Both the position numbers and the translations under genes were made by a program. This document shows positions 15,414 to 23,124 of a stretch of 31,981 nt of DNA, one piece after another. Location of the stretch: assembly GCA_910587425.1 (NCBI GenBank), contig CAJUKU010000021.1, positions 1 to 31,981 on the forward strand, given 5' to 3'. The notes beneath the pieces were generated by a model that saw nothing but the letters and a program-made list of their open reading frames with translations, had not been told where the DNA came from and did no database searches. Each line of letters begins with the position of its first letter. The stretch's first letter is position 1. The DNA is from an uncultured Muribaculaceae bacterium (GTDB taxonomy: Bacteria > Bacteroidota > Bacteroidia > Bacteroidales > Muribaculaceae).

Positions 15414-15704
15414 ATGGAAATATCAATCCAGCCGATCGTAACCGAGAAGGCGAATAAAATCGCTGAGAAGCTCCAGGTGTACACCTTCCGTGTGTCGCCT
15501 GACGCCAACAAGTTTCAGATCAAGAACCTCGTGGAGAAGCTCTACGGGGTTAAGGTAGTGCGTGTGAACACCGCCGTGGTACGTGGCAAGAACAAGAGCC
15601 GCTGGACCAAGAGCGGTCTTCTGCGCGGCAAGACCAACGCTTACAAGAAAGCTTTCGTGAGCGTTGCAGAGGGCCAGTCAATCGACTTCTACAGCAATAT
15701 ATAA
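15414..15704 (+). CDS. rplW: 50S ribosomal protein L23
   Basis: This 96-aa protein is at the tunnel exit, where it docks trigger factor and SRP in known ribosomes. The start MEISIQPIVTEKA and the stretch KVVRVNTAVVRGK are typical. The distal part is basic and matches the family length. It starts 19 nt after rplD and ends 7 nt before rplB. No unusual feature is seen. Confidence 0.97.
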   Translation: MEISIQPIVTEKANKIAEKLQVYTFRVSPDANKFQIKNLVEKLYGVKVVRVNTAVVRGKNKSRWTKSGLLRGKTNAYKKAFVSVAEGQSIDFYSNI

Positions 15705-15711
15705 ACAGACA

Positions 15712-16539
15712 ATGGCAGTAAGAAAATTCAAGCCCACCACACCGGGGCAGAGACACAAGGTTATTGGCGTGTTCAAAGGTACGATCACTGCTACCACGCC
15801 AGAGAAATCTCTTACAGTCGGTAAAAAGTCCTCCGGAGGCCGTAACTCGGAGGGTCACCTCACCACCCGTTACCTTGGTGGAGGTCACAAGCGCAAATAC
15901 CGTATCATAGACTTTAAGAGAAACAAAGACGGTGTGCCCGCCGTTGTAAAGAGCATCGAGTACGATCCGAACCGTTCGGCACGTATCGCGCTGCTTTATT
16001 ACGTCGACGGTGCAAAAGCTTACATTATCGCACCCAATGGCTTGCAAGTTGGAGCCAAGGTTGTGAGCGGTCCGGATGCTGCTCCTGAGGTAGGCAACGC
16101 CCTCCCTCTGAACAAGATCCCCGTGGGCACGCTGATCCACAACATCGAGCTCCGTCCCGGTCAGGGCGCCTTCATGGCACGCTCAGCCGGCACGTTCGCC
16201 CAGCTCACCTCACGTGAGGGTGACTATGCGATCATCAAACTCCCTTCAGGCGAAACCCGCAAAGTGCTTGCTACCTGCAAGGCAACGATCGGCGTTGTCG
16301 GTAACTCCGAGCACTCTCTTGAGCGCAGCGGTAAAGCCGGCCGTTCACGCTGGCTCGGTCGCCGTCCGCACAACCGCGGCGTAGTGATGAACCCTGTCGA
16401 CCACCCGATGGGCGGTGGTGAAGGCCGTGCTTCCGGCGGACACCCGCGTTCACGCAAGGGTCTGTACAGCAAGGGTCTCAAGACCCGCGCTCCGAAGAAG
16501 GCATCTTCGAAGTACATCATCGAGAGAAGAAAAAAGTAA
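15712..16539 (+). CDS. rplB: 50S ribosomal protein L2
   Basis: This 275-aa protein is one of the most conserved 50S components, needed for subunit association and peptidyl transferase assembly. The C-terminal signature VDHPMGGGEGRASGGHPRS is present, with Met where E. coli has His in HPHGGG. The ATG at 15712 gives the usual MAVRKFKPTTPGQR start; a frame opening at 15664 runs back into rplW and is rejected. The gene is 7 nt after rplW and 21 nt before rpsS. Confidence 0.98.
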   Translation: MAVRKFKPTTPGQRHKVIGVFKGTITATTPEKSLTVGKKSSGGRNSEGHLTTRYLGGGHKRKYRIIDFKRNKDGVPAVVKSIEYDPNRSARIALLYYVDGAKAYIIAPNGLQVGAKVVSGPDAAPEVGNALPLNKIPVGTLIHNIELRPGQGAFMARSAGTFAQLTSREGDYAIIKLPSGETRKVLATCKATIGVVGNSEHSLERSGKAGRSRWLGRRPHNRGVVMNPVDHPMGGGEGRASGGHPRSRKGLYSKGLKTRAPKKASSKYIIERRKK

Positions 16540-16560
16540 CCTGAAAAAGCAAGCAAACTT

Positions 16561-16827
16561 ATGAGTCGTTCGTTAAAGAAAGGCCCCTTCATCAGCGTGA
16601 AGCTCGAGAAGAAGGTGGCTGCCATGGAGGAGAGCGGTAAGAAACAGGTGATCAAGACCTGGAGCCGTGCCTCGATGATCGCTCCCGAATTTGTAGGCCA
16701 CACATTCGCCGTTCACAACGGCAACAAGTTCATCCCTGTCTACGTGACGGAGAACATGGTGGGCCACAAGCTCGGAGAGTTCGCCCCGACCCGCAACTTC
16801 CGCGGCCATGCCGGCAACAAGAAGTGA
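16561..16827 (+). CDS. rpsS: 30S ribosomal protein S19
   Basis: This 88-aa 30S head protein is near the A site and forms a complex with S13. MSRSLKKGPFI at the N terminus and GHKLGEFAPTRNFRGH at the C-terminal end are diagnostic. It is 21 nt after rplB and 42 nt before rplV. Length is normal. Confidence 0.98.
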   Translation: MSRSLKKGPFISVKLEKKVAAMEESGKKQVIKTWSRASMIAPEFVGHTFAVHNGNKFIPVYVTENMVGHKLGEFAPTRNFRGHAGNKK

Positions 16828-16869
16828 TGTCGGAGCCAAGCAAATCATGACTAAAAGAAACAAACAACA

Positions 16870-17283
16870 ATGGGTGTAAGAAAAAGAAACTCAGCTGACG
16901 TGATGAAGGAGGAGCGCAAGAACATAGCGTTCGCAAAGCTCACGAACATCCCGTCATCGCCCCGCAAGATGCGTCTTGTGGCGGATATGGTGCGCGGTCA
17001 GGAAGTGTACCGCGCCCTGGGCATCCTCAAGTTCTCCAACAAGGAGGCTGCCGCCAAGCTCGAGAAACTTCTCCGTTCCGCCATAGCCAACTGGGAAGCG
17101 AAGAACGAGCGCAAAGCCGAGAGCGGCGAGCTCTGCATCAGCACAATCTACGTTAACTGCGCTCCGATGCTCAAGCGTCTGCGTCCGGCTCCCCAGGGCC
17201 GCGGCTACCGCATCCGCAAGCGTGCCAACCACGTGACTCTGATAGTGGACACAATCGAAAACGTTAAAAACAAGAAGGCATAA
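16870..17283 (+). CDS. rplV: 50S ribosomal protein L22
   Basis: This 137-aa protein has a beta-hairpin that reaches into the exit tunnel. The core AFAKLTNIPSSPRKMRLVADMVRG and the hairpin tip APQGRGYRIRKRANH are visible. About 20 extra basic or charged N-terminal residues precede the core, compared with the approximately 110-aa E. coli protein; I have the impression this is usual in Bacteroidota. rpsC starts 3 nt after the stop. Confidence 0.97.
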   Translation: MGVRKRNSADVMKEERKNIAFAKLTNIPSSPRKMRLVADMVRGQEVYRALGILKFSNKEAAAKLEKLLRSAIANWEAKNERKAESGELCISTIYVNCAPMLKRLRPAPQGRGYRIRKRANHVTLIVDTIENVKNKKA

Positions 17284-17286
17284 CGC

Positions 17287-18033
17287 ATGGGACAGAAAGT
17301 TAATCCGATAAGCAACCGCTTAGGCGTAATCCGCGGTTGGGACTCGAACTGGTATGATGTCAAGAAATTCGCTGACAACATCCTGGAGGACTCCAAGCTG
17401 CGCAAATATCTCAACGTGCGTCTTGCCAACTCAAGCGTATCGCGCATCGTCATCGAGCGTACCCTGAAGCTGATCACCATCACCGTATGCACCTCGCGTC
17501 CGGGTCTGATCATCGGCAAGGGTGGTGCCGTTGTCGACAAACTGAAGGAAGAGCTCAAGAAGATCACCGACAAGGATGTTCAGATCAACATCTTCGAGGT
17601 TAAGCGTCCGGAGCTTGACGCCCAGATCGTGGCAAGCACCATCGCTCGCCAGATCGAGGGTAAGATCGCCTACCGCCGTGCAGTGAAGATGGCTATCGCA
17701 GCCACAATGCGCAGCGGTGCCGAGGGTATCAAGGTGCAGATCAGCGGCCGTCTGAACGGCGCCGAGATCGCTCGCTCGGAGATGTTCAAGGAGGGTCGTA
17801 CGCCCCTTCACACTCTCCGTGCCGACATCGACTATGCTCTCGTAGAGGCTCACACCAAGGTAGGTGTGCTCGGCGTGAAGGTATGGATCTGCCGTGGCGA
17901 AGTCTATGGCAAGCGTGACCTTGCTCCCTCGTTCACCTCGCAGGGCAAGGAGAGCCGTCCGCAGGGTGGTGCTCCCCGCCGTGAGCGTGGCGGTCGTGGC
18001 GGTTTCCGCACCAAAGGCAATAACAACCGTTAA
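17287..18033 (+). CDS. rpsC: 30S ribosomal protein S3
   Basis: This 248-aa protein lies at the mRNA entry channel and has helicase-assisting roles in known ribosomes. The start MGQKVNPISNRLGVIRGW and the KH motif IIGKGGAVVDKL (about 77-88) are clear. After about residue 218 the chain carries an extra Gly/Arg-rich tail with RRERGGRGGF, which is probably disordered and RNA-binding. It is 3 nt after rplV and 23 nt before rplP. Confidence 0.98.
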   Translation: MGQKVNPISNRLGVIRGWDSNWYDVKKFADNILEDSKLRKYLNVRLANSSVSRIVIERTLKLITITVCTSRPGLIIGKGGAVVDKLKEELKKITDKDVQINIFEVKRPELDAQIVASTIARQIEGKIAYRRAVKMAIAATMRSGAEGIKVQISGRLNGAEIARSEMFKEGRTPLHTLRADIDYALVEAHTKVGVLGVKVWICRGEVYGKRDLAPSFTSQGKESRPQGGAPRRERGGRGGFRTKGNNNR

Positions 18034-18056
18034 ACCCTTCAAACCACAAATCAACA

Positions 18057-18488
18057 ATGTTACAACCAAAGAAAACTAAATTTCGCCGTTCGCAGAAGGG
18101 TCGGATGAAAGGCATAGCCCAGCGTGGCAATCAGCTTGCCTTCGGTTCGTTTGGCATAAAGACTCTGGAGTCGAAGTGGATCACCGGTCGCCAGATCGAG
18201 GCAGCCCGTGTAGCTGTGACCCGCTACATGCAGCGTCAGGGTCAGATCTGGATCCGCATATTCCCCGACAAGCCTATCACCAAGAAGCCTGCCGAGGTGC
18301 GAATGGGTAAAGGTAAGGGTGCTCCCGAAGGTTTCGTGGCTCCCGTAACCCCCGGTCGCATGCTGATCGAGGTCGAGGGTGTGAGCTACGATGTAGCAAA
18401 GGAGGCACTCCGCCTCGCCGCCCAGAAGCTTCCTGTTATCACCAAGTTCGTGGTGCGTCGTGACTACGATCCCACTCAAAACGTGTAA
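18057..18488 (+). CDS. rplP: 50S ribosomal protein L16
   Basis: This 143-aa protein is near the A-site tRNA elbow. MLQPKKTKFRRSQKGRMKGIAQRG and KPAEVRMGKGKGAPE are family signatures; the second includes the arginine region that YcfD hydroxylates in E. coli. The ATG gives the standard MLQPK start. rpmC begins 6 nt after the stop. Confidence 0.98.
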   Translation: MLQPKKTKFRRSQKGRMKGIAQRGNQLAFGSFGIKTLESKWITGRQIEAARVAVTRYMQRQGQIWIRIFPDKPITKKPAEVRMGKGKGAPEGFVAPVTPGRMLIEVEGVSYDVAKEALRLAAQKLPVITKFVVRRDYDPTQNV

Positions 18489-18494
18489 AGAAGT

Positions 18495-18692
18495 ATGAAG
18501 AAAGTCGAAATAAAGGAGCTTGGCACACAGGATCTGAAGGACCGTCTGGAGCAGATGGAGAAGGATTACGCCCAGCTTAAGATAAATCACTCGGTTTCGC
18601 CCGTCGACAATCCTGCGCAGATCCGCCGTGACCGCCGCATGATCGCTCGTGTCAAGACAGAGCTCCGCCAGCGTGAACTGAACAATAAGTAA
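18495..18692 (+). CDS. rpmC: 50S ribosomal protein L29
   Basis: This 65-aa helical-hairpin protein sits at the tunnel exit beside L23. The sequence is mostly two helices, with a conserved IRRDRRMIARVKTELRQRE segment in the second. It has the short length of the family. It is tucked between rplP (6 nt) and rpsQ (17 nt) in the usual order. Confidence 0.96.
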   Translation: MKKVEIKELGTQDLKDRLEQMEKDYAQLKINHSVSPVDNPAQIRRDRRMIARVKTELRQRELNNK

Positions 18693-18709
18693 CTCCCCCC
18701 TTCATAGAA

Positions 18710-18967
18710 ATGGAAACAAGAAATTTACGTAAAGAGCGCATCGGCGTCGTTTCCTCCAACAAGGGAGAGAAGACGATCACCGTTACCGTAAAATGGAAGG
18801 AGAAACACCCGATCTACGGTAAGTTTGTGAACAAGACCAAGAAGTATCACGCTCACGACGAGAACAACGAGTGCTCGATAGGCGATACCGTCCGCCTGAT
18901 GGAGACGCGCCCCCTGAGCAAGACCAAAAGATGGCGTCTTGTCGAAATAATCGAAAAAGTAAAATAA
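18710..18967 (+). CDS. rpsQ: 30S ribosomal protein S17
   Basis: This 85-aa OB-fold protein binds 16S rRNA early in assembly. METRNLRKERIGVVSSNK and KKYHAHDENNECSIGDTVRLMETRPLSKTKRW-type features match the family; the MExRPLSK motif is especially clear. rplN starts 4 nt after the stop, typical of tight coupling. Confidence 0.97.
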   Translation: METRNLRKERIGVVSSNKGEKTITVTVKWKEKHPIYGKFVNKTKKYHAHDENNECSIGDTVRLMETRPLSKTKRWRLVEIIEKVK

Positions 18968-18971
18968 AGAT

Positions 18972-19337
18972 ATGATACAGACCGAAAGCCGACTGACCGT
19001 AGCCGACAACAGCGGAGCAAAGGAAGCGCTTTGCATCCACGTGCTTGGAGGAACCGGACGCCGTTACGCCACCGTAGGCGACATCATCGTGGTGTCTGTC
19101 AAAAGTGTAATTCCCTCTTCCGACGTGAAGAAGGGCACCGTCTCCAAGGCCGTCGTAGTCCGCACCAAGAAGGAAATCCGCCGCCAGGATGGCAGCTATA
19201 TCCGCTTCGACGACAATGCCTGCGTGCTGCTCAACAACGCCGGCGAGCTTCGTGGCACACGTATCTTCGGGCCGGTAGCCCGCGAGCTTCGCGCCACCAA
19301 CATGAAGATCGTCTCGCTTGCCCCTGAGGTGCTTTAA
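18972..19337 (+). CDS. rplN: 50S ribosomal protein L14
   Basis: This 121-aa protein is at the subunit interface and binds RsfS in known bacteria. MIQTESRLTVADNSGAKEAL at the start and FGPVARELRATNMKIVSLAPEVL at the end are diagnostic. Only 4 nt separate it from rpsQ, and 38 nt from rplX. Confidence 0.98.
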   Translation: MIQTESRLTVADNSGAKEALCIHVLGGTGRRYATVGDIIVVSVKSVIPSSDVKKGTVSKAVVVRTKKEIRRQDGSYIRFDDNACVLLNNAGELRGTRIFGPVARELRATNMKIVSLAPEVL

Positions 19338-19375
19338 TGACAGTGTGAAACAATCAAGAGAAAAAAGGAAACGTA

Positions 19376-19696
19376 ATGAGCAAATTACACATAAAGAAAG
19401 GTGACACGGTGTACGTGCTCTCAGGTGAGGACCGCGGCCGCACAGGTCGTGTGCTGCGCGTCGAGCCTGCGAAGCAGCGCGCTCTCGTGGAGGGTGTGAA
19501 CATCGTCACCAAGGCAATGAAGCCTTCCGCGAAGCATCCGCAGGGCGGCCTCGTGAAGATGGAAGCCCCGGTGCACATCTCGAACCTCAGCCTTATCGAT
19601 CCGAAGTCGGGCAAGCCGACCCGTATCGGTATCCGTCGCGACAGCGAAGGCAAAGCAGTCCGTTACTCAAAAAAATCAGGAGAGGAAATTAAGTAA
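19376..19696 (+). CDS. rplX: 50S ribosomal protein L24
   Basis: This 106-aa KOW-domain protein starts 50S assembly. The KOW segment IKKGDTVYVLSGEDRGRTGRVLRV is at about 4-27. The final codons hold an AGGAGAGG-like purine stretch that could serve as a Shine-Dalgarno sequence for rplE, whose ATG overlaps the rplX stop as TAATG. Confidence 0.97.
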   Translation: MSKLHIKKGDTVYVLSGEDRGRTGRVLRVEPAKQRALVEGVNIVTKAMKPSAKHPQGGLVKMEAPVHISNLSLIDPKSGKPTRIGIRRDSEGKAVRYSKKSGEEIK

Positions 19697-20244
19697 TGAG
19701 CACCACACTTCAAAAAGAATACAAGGAGCGCATCGTTCCCGCGCTCGAGAAGGAGTTCAACTATGGCTCCGTAATGCAGGTGCCGCGCCTGAAGAAGATT
19801 GTGATCAACCAGGGTCTCGGCGAGGCTACCCAGGACAAAAAGATCATCGAGACAGCGATCCGCGAGCTCACTGACATCACCGGTCAGAAGGCTGTCGCCA
19901 CTCTGTCGAAGAAGGATATCTCGAACTTCAAGCTCCGCAAGAAGATGCCTGTCGGCGTGATGGTAACTCTCCGCCGCGACAAGATGTATGAGTTCCTGGA
20001 GCGTCTGATCCGTGTGGCTCTTCCCCGTATCCGCGACTTCAAGGGTATCGAGGGCAAGCTTGACGGCCGTGGCAACTACACTCTCGGCATCACCGAGCAG
20101 ATCATCTTCCCGGAGATCAACATCGACAATATCTCCAAGCTTCTGGGTATGAACATCACCTTCGTGACATCGGCAAACACCGACGAAGAGGGTTACGCTC
20201 TGCTCAAAGAGTTTGGTCTTCCGTTCAAGAACGCTAAAAAGTAA
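19696..20244 (+). CDS. rplE: 50S ribosomal protein L5
   Basis: This 182-aa 5S rRNA-binding protein is in the central protuberance. VPRLKKIVINQGLGEATQD, KLRKKMPVGVMVTLR and the ending with TDEEGYALLKEFGLPF are typical. The start overlaps rplX by one base, and the stop is 9 nt before rpsN. In E. coli S8 represses translation at the rplE start; I see no clear S8-type site at this position here. Confidence 0.98.
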   Translation: MSTTLQKEYKERIVPALEKEFNYGSVMQVPRLKKIVINQGLGEATQDKKIIETAIRELTDITGQKAVATLSKKDISNFKLRKKMPVGVMVTLRRDKMYEFLERLIRVALPRIRDFKGIEGKLDGRGNYTLGITEQIIFPEINIDNISKLLGMNITFVTSANTDEEGYALLKEFGLPFKNAKK

Positions 20245-20253
20245 AGATAGAGT

Positions 20254-20523
20254 ATGGCAAAAGAATCAATGAAGGCCCGCGAGGTGAAACGCGCCAAGCT
20301 CGTCGCCAAGTATGCCGCCAAGAAGGCTGCCCTTAAGGAAGCCGGCGACTATGAGGCTCTGCAGCTTCTGCCCAAGAACGCCTCAGTGGTGCGCCTGCAC
20401 AACCGTTGCTCCATCACAGGTCGTCCGAAAGGCTACATGCGCCAGTTCGGCCTGTCGCGCATCCAGTTCCGCGAGATGGCATCGGCCGGCCTCATTCCGG
20501 GTGTGAAGAAAGCAAGCTGGTAA
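20254..20523 (+). CDS. rpsN: 30S ribosomal protein S14 (zinc-free long form)
   Basis: This 89-aa S14 is the long form that lacks the CxxC...CxxC zinc ribbon; it has a single cysteine, in NRCSITGRPKGYMR. The C terminus SAGLIPGVKKASW is diagnostic. Zinc-free S14 does not depend on zinc supply. The following 73-nt gap before rpsH is the third widest in the cluster. Confidence 0.97.
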   Translation: MAKESMKAREVKRAKLVAKYAAKKAALKEAGDYEALQLLPKNASVVRLHNRCSITGRPKGYMRQFGLSRIQFREMASAGLIPGVKKASW

Positions 20524-20561
20524 TTGCATCACATCAGTGGAACAGTAAGAATTAAATATTG

Positions 20562-20576
20562 TTCGGATTGCCCGAA
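20562..20576 (+). promoter_or_regulatory. Hairpin in the rpsN-rpsH gap
   Basis: TTCGG (20562-20566) pairs with CCGAA (20572-20576) around the loop ATTGC, 20 nt upstream of the rpsH ATG in a 73-nt AT-rich gap. The position before the S8 gene suggests control, but the stem is short. Confidence 0.35.
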
Positions 20577-20596
20577 TCAATTTAACACCAACAACA

Positions 20597-20995
20597 ATGA
20601 CAGATCCTATAGCAGATTATCTGACAAGATTGAGGAACGCCATCAAGGCTAACCACCGTGTGGTTGAGATCCCCGCCTCAAACTTGAAGAAAGAAATCAC
20701 CAAGATTCTTTTCGAACAAGGCTATATACTTAACTATAAGTTTATAGAGGGTGAGACCCCCGCGGGCACGATCAAGATCGCGCTCAAGTATGATCCGGTA
20801 GACAAAGTGAACGCGATCAAGGACCTCCAGCGTGTGAGCCGTCCGGGTCTGCGCCAGTACACCGGCTACAAAGACATGCCCCGTGTCCTGAACGGCCTGG
20901 GCATAGCCATCCTGTCGACATCGCAGGGTGTGATGACCAATAAGAAAGCCAAAGACATGAAGATCGGCGGCGAAGTGCTCTGTTACGTATATTAA
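20597..20995 (+). CDS. rpsH: 30S ribosomal protein S8
   Basis: This 132-aa primary binder of the 16S central domain is the spc-operon autoregulator in E. coli. MTDPIADYLTRLRNA at the start and the C-terminal GIAILSTSQGVMTNKKAK (about 104-121) are diagnostic. The codons around 20720-20750 are more AT-rich than the neighbours (GYILNYKFIEG). rplF follows after 19 nt with a strong Shine-Dalgarno sequence. Confidence 0.98.
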   Translation: MTDPIADYLTRLRNAIKANHRVVEIPASNLKKEITKILFEQGYILNYKFIEGETPAGTIKIALKYDPVDKVNAIKDLQRVSRPGLRQYTGYKDMPRVLNGLGIAILSTSQGVMTNKKAKDMKIGGEVLCYVY

Positions 20996-21000
20996 TCATC

Positions 21001-21006
21001 AGGAGG
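21001..21006 (+). promoter_or_regulatory. Canonical Shine-Dalgarno AGGAGG before rplF
   Basis: AGGAGG lies 8 nt before the rplF ATG. It stands out because I find no other perfect, well-placed site in front of the genes here, and Bacteroidota usually do not use Shine-Dalgarno pairing. Confidence 0.7.
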
Positions 21007-21014
21007 CAATCATT

Positions 21015-21569
21015 ATGTCAAGAATAGGTAAAGCTCCCATAGCAATCCCCGCAGGTGTGACTGTGACCGTAAGCGGTGACACCGTGACTGTCAAGGGCCC
21101 GAAGGGTACCCTGACCCAGACTGTGAATCCTGATCTGCACGTCGCAGTAGAGGATGGTCACGTGGTAGTGACCCGTCCTTCCGACGACCGCGAGCACCGC
21201 GCCCAGCACGGTCTGTACCGTGCTCTGATCCACAACATGGTTGTGGGTGTGTCGACAGGCTACCGCAAGGAAATGGAACTCGTAGGCGTAGGTTACCGCG
21301 CAGCAGCTACCGGTCAGGTGCTCGAGCTGTCGCTGGGCTTCAGCCACGCAATATATATCAAGCTGCCGCCGGAAGTGAAGGTAGAGGCAAAGAGCGAGCG
21401 TAACAAGAACCCGCTCATCATCCTCGAGAGCGACGACAAGCAGCTCCTGGGTCAGGTTTGCGCCAAGATCCGCTCACTCCGCAAGCCGGAGCCTTACAAG
21501 GGCAAAGGTATCAAGTTTGTGGGCGAGGTTATCCGCCGCAAATCAGGTAAGTCAGCCAGCGCGAAATAA
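21015..21569 (+). CDS. rplF: 50S ribosomal protein L6
   Basis: This 184-aa protein with two similar alpha/beta domains is near the factor-binding site. MSRIGKAPIAIPAGV, VTRPSDDREHRAQHGLYRALI and the ending RKPEPYKGKGIKF are typical. The start is set by an upstream AGGAGG, unusual for this genome. rplR begins 19 nt after the stop. Confidence 0.98.
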   Translation: MSRIGKAPIAIPAGVTVTVSGDTVTVKGPKGTLTQTVNPDLHVAVEDGHVVVTRPSDDREHRAQHGLYRALIHNMVVGVSTGYRKEMELVGVGYRAAATGQVLELSLGFSHAIYIKLPPEVKVEAKSERNKNPLIILESDDKQLLGQVCAKIRSLRKPEPYKGKGIKFVGEVIRRKSGKSASAK

Positions 21570-21588
21570 TCTTTAAATTGAATCCATC

Positions 21589-21930
21589 ATGATCTCAAAG
21601 ATACAGAGAAGAAATAAAATCAAGGCCCGCATCCGCGGCAAGATTTCGGGCACAGCCGCCCGTCCGCGCATGACCGTTTTCCGTTCTAACAAGGCTATCT
21701 ATGTCCAGCTGATCGACGACCTCGCAGGCAACACGCTTGTTGCAGCCTCATCGAAAGGTCTGGAGGGTGGCACCAAGAGCGAAATCGCAGCCAAGGTAGG
21801 CGCTGCCATAGCCCAGAAGGCTCTCGCCGCCGGCATCAATGAAGTAGTTTTCGACCGTAACGGCTATCTGTTCCACGGTCGTGTCAAATCACTTGCTGAC
21901 GCAGCCCGCGAAGGCGGTCTTAAATTCTGA
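21589..21930 (+). CDS. rplR: 50S ribosomal protein L18
   Basis: This 113-aa protein binds 5S rRNA with L5. The basic N terminus KIQRRNKIKARIRGKISGTAARPRM and the C-terminal FDRNGYLFHGRVKSLADAAREGGLKF are clear. It sits 5 nt before rpsE, in normal spc order. Confidence 0.98.
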   Translation: MISKIQRRNKIKARIRGKISGTAARPRMTVFRSNKAIYVQLIDDLAGNTLVAASSKGLEGGTKSEIAAKVGAAIAQKALAAGINEVVFDRNGYLFHGRVKSLADAAREGGLKF

Positions 21931-21935
21931 CAATC

Positions 21936-22454
21936 ATGGCCAAGAGAAATAATAAAGTTAAGTCGACCAACGACATCGAGCTCAAGGACCGCCTTGTAGC
22001 CATCAACCGTGTGACGAAGGTCACCAAGGGTGGCCGCACGTTCACTTTCGCTGCCATTGTAGTGGTAGGAAACGAGGACGGCATCGTAGGCTGGGGTCTT
22101 GGCAAAGCCAACGAGGTTACCGCCGCTATCGCCAAGGGCGTTGAGGCTGCGAAGAAGAATCTCATCAGCGTGCCTGTTCACAAGGGCACAATCCCTCACG
22201 AGCAGGAAGCCAAGTTCGGCGGTTCGCGCGTCATCCTGAAGCCCGCATCACACGGTACTGGTGTAAAGGCAGGCGGTGCTATGCGTGCCGTTCTTGAGAG
22301 CGTGGGCATCACCGACGTGCTTGCCAAGTCGAAAGGTTCGTCGAACCCCCACAACCTTGTGAAAGCCACCATCGCCGCTCTCGACGAGATGCGTTCGCCC
22401 GCAATCGTGGCGCAGAACCGCGGCATCAGCGTGAGCCAGGTGTTCAACGGCTAA
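21936..22454 (+). CDS. rpsE: 30S ribosomal protein S5
   Basis: This 172-aa protein acts at the mRNA entry site and in decoding accuracy. The dsRBD-like core has VTKVTKGGRTFTFAAIVVVG (about 26-45), the loop where spectinomycin resistance changes arise in other species; no deletion is apparent. GWGLGKANEV and GSSNPHNLVKATI follow in order. It starts 5 nt after rplR and ends 26 nt before rpmD. Confidence 0.98.
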   Translation: MAKRNNKVKSTNDIELKDRLVAINRVTKVTKGGRTFTFAAIVVVGNEDGIVGWGLGKANEVTAAIAKGVEAAKKNLISVPVHKGTIPHEQEAKFGGSRVILKPASHGTGVKAGGAMRAVLESVGITDVLAKSKGSSNPHNLVKATIAALDEMRSPAIVAQNRGISVSQVFNG

Positions 22455-22480
22455 TCCTCACTCTTATAAGCTTACACACA

Positions 22481-22660
22481 ATGGCAAAGATAAAAATCAC
22501 CCAGATCAAGAGCCGCATCAACTGTCCGGCTGTGCAGAAGCGCACCCTGGACGCTCTCGGCTTGAAGAAAATGAATCACACCGTAGTCCTCGAGGACACC
22601 CCGAGTGTGATGGGAATGGTCAATAAAGTACGTCACCTGGTCAGCGTGACCAACGCATAA
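22481..22660 (+). CDS. rpmD: 50S ribosomal protein L30
   Basis: This 59-aa small protein is easily missed because of its size. Translation from the ATG at 22481 gives MAKIKITQIKSRI..., then LDALGLKKMNHTVV and MVNKVRHLVSV, which are L30 features. It lies 26 nt after rpsE and 12 nt before rplO, exactly where L30 belongs in a spc operon. The cysteine at position 15 has no obvious role. Confidence 0.96.
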   Translation: MAKIKITQIKSRINCPAVQKRTLDALGLKKMNHTVVLEDTPSVMGMVNKVRHLVSVTNA

Positions 22661-22672
22661 AGAACAAGCATT

Positions 22673-23119
22673 ATGGAATTAAACAATCTCCGTCCCGCCG
22701 TTGGTTCTGTGACCCGCAAAACCCGTATCGGCCGTGGTCCCGGCTCCGGCAAGGGTGGGACATCAACCCGTGGTCACAAGGGCGCAAAATCGCGTTCGGG
22801 CTATAGCCGCAAGATCGGTTTCGAAGGTGGTCAGATGCCTCTCCAGCGCCGTCTGCCCAAGTTCGGTTTCAAGAATATCAACCGTGTAGAGTACAAGGCT
22901 GTCAATGTAGGCGACCTCGAGACTCTCGCAGCCGCAAAGAACCTTGAGAAGATCGGTATCGAGGAACTCCGCGCAGCCGGCGTGATCAACCGCCGCCAGC
23001 TCGTCAAGATCCTTGCCGACGGCGCTCTTACCCGCGCTATCACGGTCGAGGCGAATGCTTTCTCAAAAGCCGCCGAAGAGGCTATCACCAAAGCCGGCGG
23101 TACCATCGTTAAAATCTGA
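22673..23119 (+). CDS. rplO: 50S ribosomal protein L15
   Basis: This 148-aa late-assembly protein has a Gly/Arg/Lys-rich N-terminal extension that threads into 23S rRNA (GRGPGSGKGGTSTRGHKGAKSR, about 19-40). The globular C-terminal half follows, with LPKFGFKN between them. secY begins 5 nt after the stop. Confidence 0.98.
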   Translation: MELNNLRPAVGSVTRKTRIGRGPGSGKGGTSTRGHKGAKSRSGYSRKIGFEGGQMPLQRRLPKFGFKNINRVEYKAVNVGDLETLAAAKNLEKIGIEELRAAGVINRRQLVKILADGALTRAITVEANAFSKAAEEAITKAGGTIVKI

Positions 23120-23124
23120 ACGGA

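Noticed and set aside
20734..20747. CTATAA-GT-TTATAG inverted repeat inside rpsH as an operator
   Set aside because: It is short, AT-rich and inside a conserved coding region; chance is the simplest explanation.
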